DNA from: Craterostigma plantagineum
Lineage: Eukaryota; Streptophyta; Magnoliopsida; Lamiales; Linderniaceae
Assembly: GCA_027422505.1 (NCBI GenBank)
Contig: JAPQWV010000634.1
Span: 124,001-188,000 of the forward strand
Length of the DNA stretch: 64,000 bases
Direction: 5' to 3'
Positions within the stretch are counted from its first letter, which is position 1. The number at the start of each line of letters is the position of its first letter. The notes under the pieces are model-generated. The model made no database searches and was not told the origin of the DNA. It saw only the letters and a program-made list of their open reading frames with translations. A program made the position numbers and the translations under genes. This document shows, piece after piece, positions 13,084 through 23,197 of this stretch.

Positions 13084-16000
13084 ATGCCGGTGAGTAGGTA
13101 CGAGATAAGGAATGAGTACAGTTTGGCGGATCCCGAGCTGTACCAAACGGCTGATAAAGACGATCCAGAGGCTTTGCTGGAAGGAGTTGCGATGGCTGGA
13201 TTAGTTGGGCTTCTGCGCCAGCTCGGCGATTTGGCCGAGTGAGATTCTATCCTTGAACATGCATGTTGTTGTTTATTTTTTTGTCGTGCATATGTGATAG
13301 TGTGATAAACTGATCATGTGCTTGATTTTAAGCTTTGCTTCTTTTTTTTTTTAAGTCGTTGTGATCGTTTTCGAGGGGACGGTGTTTTGAGGCGTATGGA
13401 AGTTGTTTGCTGCTTGGATGATTCATCTTAGCTAGTTTCAGTTTTTGAGTTGGTGTCTGTTTCTCTGGGGAGTTTTTGGGGGTTTGATGGATTGAAGAAT
13501 GTAAGGATTATATGGTGGCAAGTGATGACCTAGTGCTGAGTTATATCTTTCAATATTTTGTATCCTCTCTTCTGAATTGAACTTGGTGATTTTTCTCCAT
13601 GAAATGTGGAAATAAAGATTATGTGTTCTACTGATCGAGCGGGTCTTATGCAGACTTGTCGCTTTGTTAATGTGAATGTTAGTTGTTTTTTCTTTCTCTC
13701 TTGTTTTCATTTTCTGTGATTGAATGTCAATGAAATATAGGTTACGTTACTCTAATACAATGTTTTATTCCTGTTCCAATTGTCGTGGAAGTAAGAAAAC
13801 AATCATTAAGATGCCCATTTACTGTGATTATTGAAGGTTTGCAGCCGAGATTTTTCATAACCTGCACGAAGAAGTAGTTGCAACTGCTGCAAGAGGGCAT
13901 GGGTTGATGGGTCGAGTCCAGCAGCTTGAGGCTGAGATCCCTTACATAGAGAAAGCATTTCTCTCGCAGACTGATCATTCCTCATTTTTCAGTCATTCTG
14001 GTTAGAAACTGGACTTGTACATGTTTGGTGATGACTTAATTTTTAATGAATTTACTCTCTTGTATGCGTAATGAATATTCTGTGAAGTGCTCTTGATATA
14101 TACATTGATATTAAGAGTAATTATGTCACGTAGGTGTTGATTGGCATCCCAATGTAAGAGTGGACCAGAATCTAGTCACACAGGGAGATTTGCCCCGATT
14201 TATAATGGATTCCTATGAAGAATGCAGGGAACCTCCACGTTTGTTTCTTCTTGACAAGTATGTTGTGTTCCCGCTTTGTTCAATTAACGTGCATCACTGA
14301 ACTTTATATGCCTAATATCTATATGAATCCAGGTTTGATGTTGCGGGTGCCGGAGCATGCCTAAAACGTTATACAGACCCTTCATTTTACAAAGTAGAAT
14401 GCACCGACATATCCAGTGCTAATACGCAGAGGGAAAAGAAGATCCTTAAGGCCAAGGTAATTCCATACGCAACATTAATACTCTTGGGATTCTGTTGGAC
14501 ATAAATTGAGAGAGTGTTAAAATATTAGGATACTTAAGTTGTCTTAGATGTATTGATAAGGTTCTGTGAGTAGTTTTTTTGTTTATGAGAATTCGTATTT
14601 TTGAGAAGTTAAAACATATCTTTTTGTTTTTTTCATTTGTTTATGGGATTCTACTTAGCCGCCTGCTTAATATTGGTTTTTGGTTTGGTCGTTTACAGAG
14701 GAAAGGGCCACGGTGGAAAAATGGAGAGGTTCCTGAAACTTCACTAGTATCGCACGCCAAGTAAGACAACATCATCTATGTACTGTGCATCTATATGTAG
14801 TTTGTACAGTCTTGTTGAAGAATGCATAATTTTCTTGCATCACAGACTCCACCAACTCTTTTTGGAGGAGCATGTTGGGAACGGTGTCAGCAGCAGCTCA
14901 TCCCGTGTCAAATTAAAGAGGAGGCTGAATGGATATCCATTTGATACAAAAACTGGGAAGAGCTATATGGAAAAAATACTGAGGTCTTCATCCCCTGACG
15001 ATGAAGAGTTTCATGAAGTCACGAAGGATCCAGGACCATTGATATCGATGGCAAATGAACAAGATAAGCTTAAGTCTGAGGTAATTGAAGAAAGGCAATC
15101 GAGTCCAAGCACATTGAGCGTGAGGCGACAAGAGAGTGCGCTGTCATCATCAGTTAGTGAGGAAGCTACGAAACCCTATGGCGTACCTGCAGATGACATA
15201 ATCAGTACGGTACCCCATTCACATCCTAGTAATGAAACTGAAGTAAATGGAATTTCATTGACACATGATAGAGGATCTTGTGAAAGCAAAAGAGGAGATA
15301 ACTTATTGGGTTACATCTCTGATGATATTTCCAGCGAGATAGATTATGTGGATGCGCCCTCAACCGTTGAGACAGAAATGGATACAGATTCCGAAATGAA
15401 GGTAAAGGGTGCTTCCACGTCTTCATACAGCAATGATCAACCATTGATGTCCGATGTAAATGAAGAAAACCATTATTCTAGATCAGAATCTCAACCTATT
15501 GTAGACTCAATATCTGATGCCGGGAGTAGCTCATCCAAGAAAGAAATGTTGAATCGCTCGTCTCATTCTTCAAGTATTTCAGCTGAAAGCTCGTCATATG
15601 ATAAAAATTCAGTTGGAAATCTCCCGTGTGCTGATATTCCTGAAACTGAAGTAGTTGATTCTTCGTCCGACAAGAAAAGTGCTGATGAACATTTTCCAAC
15701 ACAGCAGTACTCAAAAACCATGGTCCATGAAGGTTCTTGTACTGGCTTGGATGAGGTTACCGTTCACAACTCAGACTTCGAGCGTTTGAATTATAGCATG
15801 TCAAGTGGTGATTCACCACCTATTATAGCCAATTCTGATTCATCAAAAGTTGGAAAAAACAGATTCAGTGAGATTCAATTACATGGCATGGTCTCAAACC
15901 ATGATGACATAGTGAAAGAAGCCCTACCGATCACAGATGCCCATTCGTCTTCTGTCTCTGATTCTGATCCGCCGAAAGAAGGTGATTGTCCTGATCTCTC

Positions 16001-18957
16001 TGCTGGTGAACTTCCACTGTCTGAAGCAGATTGTAAGAACGTGCATGTATCTTCAGATCCTAATAAACAGCCGCCTAGCAGAGAGGATCGTGGGTTTTTC
16101 GAGTGTCCCAAAACTCTTACTGCTAATCATCCTGATATTTTCCATAATAGGGAAGAAGACATAATGGATGAGCTAGAGACTGAGTCTTTAAATTCTACTG
16201 CTGAAAATGAGCCTTTGAACCTCGTAGAAGCTTCTCCTGAACTTGAAGATGGGGAAGTATCAGTTTCCATAGACCGAAGTTATCATGTTGAAGACAATCA
16301 TACAGACAGCTTCATCGACAATCAGATCTGCTCTACGGTATCAAATGCATTGCACCTTCCTGACTCTCCTAATTATGGATCTAATTCTAGTATTCATGGT
16401 AGATTTGTCAATCGTGAAGAGGATATAACGAAAGGTGACATTCCCTCCAGTGGCTCATCAGCTCTTCCGTGGTATCCGAGGAAAATTGAAGAGACGGCAG
16501 AAATCTTAGATAATACTCCAGATAAGTTTGATAGCGCTGCTGATAATTCATTTTCGACTTCTGAAAAAGTTGAAGAGCTTGTGGAAAATATATCTTCCCC
16601 CTCGGGACAATTCGAGGAGGCTGCTGAAGCTTCATGTTTTACTCCACAAGAGCTTGAAGAGCCTGCAGAAAAGTCCCATTACACTCCAGAAATTTCTGAA
16701 GACCATACAGAAAAACTATGTTCTAGTCCAGAGAGAACCGAGGATCCTTCAGAAATTTCATGTTGTAGTACAAAGCTTGAGGAGCCTGACAAGCCCATGC
16801 AAAGTTGTTGTGTTACCCCTGAAAAGTTCGAAGAATCGGCAGGATTTTCAGGTACTCGACAAACTGATGAAATCATCGTGTACACTGAACCTGATGAACA
16901 AGAAATTGCTGATTCCTGTGCTGATCTCAAATCATCGCATGACGATGTTCGTGTATTTGACGAGTCTGTTGAAGAGAAAGATAACGCAACTTCTGAAGAA
17001 ATGGCTTCTGATAAACCCTATAAACAAGATGATAACAGTTTTCCTATATATCCAAATAAAATGGACATGGAGAGCACGCTGTACTCTGTGGATTCAGTAT
17101 CAGATGAGCCTGAAAATGACAAGAATGTTGTTCCTGGAAATCATTTGGAATCTGGTTTGATGGAGGAAGCTAATGAAGCAAAAGATGATACGTCGGTTGT
17201 TGATGCAGTCTTCGTGGAAAGCATTAATCACCAGCCAGAAATAGCAGATGATGATAAACCTAATTCACATCTTAGCTCAGAAATCAACTTCATCTCGGAA
17301 GTTTCCAATCCTTCTGAAATTCAGTCACGTGAAGAAAATGACCACTTAGATGAGGAATTTCTCAATGAAGGTGGTCTTCTAAATCGTGATTTCGATGCTC
17401 CTTTGCAGAGTAATTGTGACCGAGAACAACCGACATTACCAGATAAAACTGATTTACCCCCCGATCAGTTTGATCCAAAGTTATCTGAATTTGATGAATT
17501 AGCTAGCGATGCTGTCAATTGTGAGCTAATGAAAGAGGAAGTAATACTACAAGGAGATGATGATCCACCATCCGCTCATGACGGGCAAGAGTTACAAATT
17601 TCTGGTGGCACAAAATTAGATTCAACGCCGTGGACTCCTATCAATCAACAGGAAATTGTTGAACTTAATGATCACCAAGGAGCCAGTGATTCTGTGAGTT
17701 TCTCACCTCTTAATCATACAAACCAATTCTCGTCGGAGCTTCCTGCACCCAATGAGTTCGATTTTAGTCTCCCTTTGTTTCCTAATAACCCTTTAGCTCC
17801 TAGTTTTCCTCCACCCAATCCTTTTATTGGAAGCGATCAAGTAAACCTAACCGATTTGCCTCCATTACCGCCTCTGCCTCCAGTTCAGTGGAGACTTGGA
17901 AAACAACTTTTGTCTGCTACAGAAGTATCAAGTTCACGAAAGGATTCTTCGCGTCATGAAATTTCAACATCCTTTGACATCGTTAGTACTTATGGTGTAA
18001 GTACGAATCAACCTCCTCTTCAAATGCTCCCTGAAACAGAAGAGAACATTGAAAATAGCACGCCAGTCAAACGAGCAGACACCGTCCACCAAACAGCCTA
18101 TGTTGAGCAGTTATATTTTGTTCCAAGTGACTCGTCAATTTCTGTAGTCGACGATATCTCACATGAAACTGTTGAGCTTCCTCCGACGATTGAAAACGAG
18201 CCAAGTCCAAACGCCGAGGCATCAGCAAGTGCAGAAGATGGGGTAACTGTTAGTGAAGAAGCTCTGACACAGTCTTCTCTTTCTGTGATCAGCACCTCAC
18301 TTGAGAGTGCTGTTGACGTTCAACCTAAGATTGAAAGCGAGAAAAAGCAGCCAGAGAATGAGGCAGAAACACCAGCTGAGAATGATGGAGTTGGGAATGG
18401 TGTTCGATCCTTAAAAGCTCGACTTCCCAGTCCTCTTGTCGACGATGCTTCAGTTCTTGACAAGGGCAAAGCAAGTGTACGTAACTGCTTTATATCATTC
18501 GTTATTTAAGAAAGGCTCTGTTCTGATCCTAGGCTATTGTAACTACATAACTTTTTCAGCTAAGGAAAGTTGTTGAACGAGTCAGGCCCGAACTGAAGAA
18601 GGTAGACGAAAGAGACTCATTCTTGCAGCAGATAAAAACACGGGTGGGCGAAGAGTTTACCGTTTTTCCTTGCATTATTGTGTTTGGCCAACAACTAGTA
18701 ATACCACCTTCCTCTTTTGTTTTTTCAGTCCTTCAACTTGAAGCCAGCAGTTCCTTCAAGACCTACCGCTCGTGGCCCTAGCACCAATCTTAAATTGGCT
18801 GCAATTTTGGAAAAAGCAAACGCAATTCGCCAGGTGACGACTTCTTTCTTCCCTCGTTGGCCAAAATATGTTCGATATTTTCATATATTTACCAACCGTT
18901 ATATCTCAGGCCTTGGCTGATAGTGATGAAGACAATGATAGTTGGAGTGATTCATAA
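13084..18957 (+). CDS. SCAR/WAVE family protein (SCAR2-like), activator of ARP2/3
   Basis: SCAR proteins are the nucleation-promoting subunits of the WAVE complex; their C-terminal VCA region activates ARP2/3 to branch actin. Exons: 13084-13238, 13837-14000, 14134-14257, 14333-14456, 14699-14760, 14846-18476, 18560-18643, 18729-18833 and 18910-18957, giving ~1498 residues. The N-terminal SCAR homology domain (1-~230) starts [20 protein letters not shown] and contains [20 protein letters not shown]. The C-terminus has a WH2 motif (~1439-1455, [16 protein letters not shown]), a central helix (~1468-1486, [19 protein letters not shown]) and an acidic tail ending DNDSWSDS. The middle, encoded by one 3.6-kb exon, is acidic, Ser-rich and low-complexity, with a 14-residue tandem repeat near 767-878 and a Pro-rich stretch near 1000-1015. 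The assignment to SCAR2 rather than SCAR4 is uncertain. Confidence 0.93.
16515..16850 (+). repeat. 42-bp coding tandem repeat in SCAR exon
   Basis: Eight degenerate copies of a 14-residue unit of the form T-P-E-x-F/L-E-E-x-A-E-x-S lie head to tail ([56 protein letters not shown] and so on). The period is 42 nt and stays in frame throughout. Confidence 0.75.
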
Positions 18958-19553
18958 AAAAGAACCCATACGGTGGTGACGCATGCGTTATCATACGACA
19001 CCGTGATTTTATAGCAAGGCGAAGGGATTCATCTTTCGATCTTTTCAAAGTTCAAGGCTCCATACAAAAGGTTCTATAACAAGCTTAAATTTTCTGGTTT
19101 TCCTTTTTCCTGATAAAGCAATCGTTTTCGACGTGGGCGTTAAAAGCTTTAATGTTTGTCTGTATAAATGGTTCTCTGTTCCTATTTACGTTCAATATAC
19201 CATTGTGCAATCGATTATGTGTAGAATGAGTTGCTCTGTGTTGTAAAACACTAGTATACAAATGATGGTAGTAGCTTACATATACATTCCTCTGTTTCAG
19301 ATTTTTTATATGATGTCCTTTTCTATTATCTATTTCCAATATATCTATTACAAACTATACGAAGTTCAACCATTTCGGCGGTCTTAAAACAGAAAACATT
19401 ATTAGAATTTAATACCTACCGATCTCTATACTATGGTGGTTCTTCGATCCTCTAAAATGTTGTAATTTTAAAACATCCATCAATCAGAACTTAGTGTACT
19501 ACATTTTGGGATTTTATTTATTACATAAAAATCAAAGGCCTTACCAAAATCCG
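18958..19553. other. SCAR 3' UTR and spacer
   Basis: Follows the SCAR stop codon; probably the 3' UTR and then the promoter of the next gene. No repeat or gene is seen. Confidence 0.5.
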
Positions 19554-19561
19554 TATAAATA
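19554..19561 (+). promoter_or_regulatory. TATA box of Sel1-like gene
   Basis: A perfect TATAAATA lies 56 bp before the start codon of the gene at 19617, implying a short 5' UTR of ~25-35 bases. Confidence 0.55.
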
Positions 19562-19616
19562 GAGCAATATTAAGTTGAAAGTGAAACCCTCCACCCTACT
19601 CCACTCTCTTCTCTAG

Positions 19617-20294
19617 ATGATGGTGAAATCACCTTCGCAATTGACCAAAAAACGGCCTCAGCAGTCGTCGGAAAACGATGGCAAAGGCATAGCCTCGCCG
19701 AGGAGTAAGAGGAAGACGCCGTCTTCCGCGGCTGCAGCAGGCGGAGGCGGCGGAGTGTCGCGCCTGCCGCTGTCGGTGGTGGTAGCTGATTGTACGGAGC
19801 GTTGGTTCGGCGAAACCCTAAAGGAGGCCAAAGCCGGCGACGTCAACATGCAGGTGGTGCTCAGCCAGATGTACTTCAACGGCTATGGCGCGCCCAAGGA
19901 CGCCAAAAAGGTTCGACTATCTTGTGATGGACTAGTCTAGTTTGAATTCAACGGTTTTGGGTATTGTTCAAGTGATGGACTAGTTTGTGAAGGGTTAATG
20001 GCATCTTCTTAATTATCAGTGCAATTGATTGATGTAAGTGAATTTGTGGTACATTTAGGGAAAGACATGGATGACAAGGGCTGCCAAGGCAAGGTCAACA
20101 GTGTGGAAAGTTCGCTATAAGCGTCCCGGTGCGTGTCTCTGATTAGCCGGTCTTATGTTCTTATCGATTGAATCATTTAAGATATAACATGTTTATGCAG
20201 TTGGATGGAATTATTGTTTGTTTTTGGGGAGATCTGTGTAGGTTACAATGCTAGTGATTCAGATTCGGATGATGACTTGAATGCTGATTATTGA
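19617..20294 (+). CDS. Small basic protein with a single Sel1-like motif
   Basis: Exons 19617-19910, 20059-20128 and 20242-20294 give 138 residues. The N-terminal ~50 residues are Lys/Ser/Pro/Ala-rich with a Gly run and look disordered, with basic clusters (KKRP, KRK) that could act as nuclear signals. Residues ~60-100 (ERWFGETLKEAKAGDVNMQ, then QMYFNGYGAPKDAKKG) match one Sel1/TPR-like helical repeat. The C-terminus is acidic (SDSDSDDDLNADY). Similar short, uncharacterised Sel1-repeat proteins occur across plants, but no function can be stated. The second in-frame Met, codon 2, is an equally good start. Confidence 0.8.
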
Positions 20295-21251
20295 TCGTTG
20301 GATGAGAGATTCCAAGTTTCATTCTTTTTTCCCGGGGTATTTTTTGCATTCTTAAGGTGACTTGGTTATGTTGGTTCATTTGTTCTTACGTTATTTCGAA
20401 TTACTACAGAGCTAGCTTTCACTTCTCGAATCACTGCATTCACGCGAAAAAAAAAAGCATGTACAAGTAGAATCTGAGTATTCTCTTGAGAAATAATTTA
20501 CCATATATGATCAGAATGCATGAGATAGAATAGGCTTCTAATCTCTGTTCTGATGGTATGTACATCCGTTACTTGTGAATGGCTTCATCGACTCTGCACT
20601 GCTTCATTCGTTCGTATTAACGTTGAATATGGAACTACTTTCTACTCTTTTCTTCATTACGACTATGTTCTGCGACCTTACTTTATCTGATAAAATGATT
20701 CGGCGTATTTTGCAGGTTTTATATGATATGCTAAAACGGCTGCTCGATGTTCTCGGTTGATCGTCTTGTATATTCGGCTTTCATTTTCTTGCTTGATTCA
20801 AATGCTGTCGAACAAATGTACTTCTCCTCTACTAAGTGTGACAATTTTGGGAAACACATTTCATCGTTATGAACTGCTTCAGTGCAGTACAGAAATATCT
20901 GAGATAGATTTGGGGTAAGATAATTTACTTTGTCATTAATTATATGACAAATCAGAATAATCGAGTCAAGCCATATATTCTAATCAAAATACTATATGCG
21001 ATCAAGAGAAATTCCGTAACTTGGTTACTAGATGAAGGTATACCAACCAATGTTCGCAGTTATATTCTATTTTTTTCTACAAGTCATATAATAGCTGATA
21101 TATTTATCATAAATCTAACTTTAATGTCCTTGATCATTTATGGGGACCATGCATGATAGGAGAGGATGCCACCATAGTGTCGTTTTTGCATTTAATGAAA
21201 AACAGCATGAAAATTAAAACAAGTAATAAATAAATAAATAGAAGCGGTGCA
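20295..21251. other. Spacer, no gene recognised
   Basis: AT-rich 3' flank of the Sel1-like gene. Short open frames near 20575-20760 and 20944-21156 show no recognisable domain and are not supported as genes. The region ends at the LTR of the retroelement. Confidence 0.5.
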
Positions 21252-21558
21252 TGTTAGAGTATGAAGATGATAGACACGCGAATATACTAAATATAATTTT
21301 ATTACTCTCGAACGAAGAGAAACGAAGATCAAAAACGCTTTCCTAATAGCTTTCCTAATAGCCAAACCGAGAGATAAACCCCGGCCCCAACCTTTTCCTC
21401 AAACCCCGATACTTTTCTTCTAAGAGACTGACGTCTATATATAGGACTAAAACAAATATTTAAATTCCTAATAAATCTCAAATACCAAATCTAAATCAAA
21501 TCTAATTAAAATTCAAATTCAAACTAATAATAATATTAAATAATTAAGACTCTTAACA
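21252..21558 (-). repeat. LTR (3' LTR by element orientation)
   Basis: Direct copy of 22850-23154. It starts TGTTAGAGTATGAAG and ends AGACTCTTAACA on the plus strand. The adjacent purine tract at 21559-21575 fits a plus-strand primer for the minus-oriented element. Confidence 0.88.
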
Positions 21559-21569
21559 CTATCCACCCC

Positions 21570-22847
21570 TCGAAAAACAGCCTTGTCCTCAAGGCGGCGG
21601 TATCTTGTTGTCCGAAAATCTCCGTCTCACAACAGTCCTCCTCTTCACTGCCGATCATCATACGAAGTTCTTTATTTGAGCATACGTGTCCCGAATAATA
21701 AGGTTGGCGACAACGGAAACAAAGACCTTTCGATCGGAGTTCCTGAAATTCACGGTCCGAGATACGACGGAAAGGCTTCGAACGCAGATCAGGATTACGA
21801 GCATGGGGCGGCATATAGCATTCTTGAGAGGGGGTCTCCTGCTTCATGGTAACTGGCACATGCTCTTGTCCCGCTACCTTCAAGTCTCCTTGTGTCACCT
21901 TGGGCTCCAAGCGTTCCAAATTCAGTTTTGGGCCCCTTGCGAAACTCGTGGGTCGGAACGAGTTGTTTGCAGTGCTCTTTTGAAACTCCGTGTACTCCGG
22001 AAAACATAGCCGCAGTTCTTCTTCTATGTCTCGTGCTAACTGCATGGCTTGATCTACATTCCCTGGATTTTGAACTCTCACCTTCGCTTGTACGATGGGG
22101 TGCAGGCCGTGCATAAAGAACCCTAACGTGAAAGTTTCGTCAATTTCAGGTAGACGCGAAACTAGACGCTCGAAATTGTTAATGTAATAATCGTTCCTTC
22201 TTGTTTCACTGCACAAATCCTTTCCACTCGATTCCCCTTGAACTCCCCTCAAAGCGATTGACCCTGGCTTCTCGAAGATCTGTCCAACTCATGTTTGGCG
22301 CCTTCTGATGTTGTAGGCGTATCCAGTGCAAAGCGGTCCCCTCCATACAGACCATGGCACTAGGAACCTTATAATCTTCAGGAGTTTTGTGAATGAGAAA
22401 ATACTGTTCTGCCCGAGCAAGCCACCCAATTGGATCGGCTCATTCGAAGACCGGCAGTTCAAGACGTCTTGGTAGCGTGTAGTGGTGTTGATTGATTTCA
22501 GACTCCGTGTTTTCAACAATCGTGGCCCGAGGTGGAGTAGGATATTCTCGTCTCTTCGCTGACTCCGCTCTGTCTTCAGCTGTTTTCTCGAATAATTTAT
22601 AAAACATAGCGTGCAGATTCTGAAGCGTCTCCTGGTTCTCTTGAAGCGTCTTCTGGTTCTCTTGTACCTGAGTCTCGATTCGCTCTTGACATGCGCTCAA
22701 CTCATCAACCGTCTTCTCTAACCCCTCGACGCGCTGATCTATCTGTGCTCTGGTACCGGCCATAATCAAAATCTGAAAATTGTTTTTTTTTTTTTGGCGA
22801 TGAACAGTAACTCGGGTTGGCGGGGGTTCGGCGGCAGGTCGAACCAA
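21570..22847 (-). pseudogene. Decayed gag of the Ty3/gypsy-type element
   Basis: Read on the minus strand, a gag-like protein starts near 22847/22762 (MAGTRAQIDQRVEGLEKTVD, a coiled coil) and reaches ELPVFE. There the next codon is a stop, although coding similarity continues as a gag core (WLARAEQYFLIH, MVCMEGTALHW). A frameshift near 22230-22260 moves into a second frame (ETRRNDYYINNFERLVSRL) that ends with a zinc-knuckle-like motif. Nonsense plus frameshift make it unable to encode intact Gag. This is a typical relic of a mobilised-in-trans element. Confidence 0.8.
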
Positions 22848-22849
22848 TT

Positions 22850-23154
22850 TGTTAGAGTATGAAGATGATAGACACGCGAATATACTAAATATAATTTTAT
22901 TACTCTCGAACGAAGCGAAACGAAGAACAAAAACGCTTTACTAATAGCTTTCCTAATAGCCAAACCGAGAGATAAACCCCGGCCCCAACCTTTTCCTCAA
23001 ACCACATACTTTTCTTCTAAGAGATTGACGCCTATATATAGGACTAAAACAAATATTTAAATTCCTAATAATCTCAAATACTAAATCTAAATCAAATCTA
23101 ATTAAAATTCAAATTCAAACTAATAATAATATTAAATAATTAAGACTCTTAACA
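22850..23154 (-). repeat. LTR (5' LTR by element orientation)
   Basis: Direct copy of 21252-21558 with a handful of substitutions and small indels. It abuts the 5' leader of the ferroportin-like gene. On the minus strand, transcription from this LTR would run away from the gene. Confidence 0.88.
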
Positions 23155-23197
23155 GTGCGTGAAAAAATCTCAGTGGCCAAGAGTTGGTAAAAGTAGA

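Larger units (their letters stand above)
21252..23154 (-). mobile_element. Non-autonomous Ty3/gypsy-type LTR retrotransposon
   Basis: Two direct ~305-bp LTRs (21252-21558 and 22850-23154), each running TG to CA, enclose ~1.3 kb. Flanks GTGCA and GTGCG suggest a 5-bp target duplication with one change. The transcriptional direction is minus: a purine-rich tract (GAGGGGTGGATAG) abuts the LTR at 21559, and an (A+T)-rich LTR with TATATATAGG fits a promoter. The interior holds only gag: a coiled-coil N-terminus, a gag core and a zinc-knuckle-like LCFRCRQPYYSGHVC. There is no protease, reverse transcriptase or integrase. The LTRs differ at several positions, so the insertion is not very recent. It ends 43 bp upstream of the ferroportin start codon. 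Confidence 0.88.

Noticed and set aside
16528..17160. A 210-codon open frame overlapping the SCAR exon in another frame
   Set aside because: It lies entirely within the coding SCAR exon, has Leu/Lys-rich composition from the shifted repeat and matches no family.
20575..21156. Two short plus-strand frames after the Sel1-like gene
   Set aside because: No domain and low-complexity hydrophobic composition typical of AT-rich noncoding DNA.
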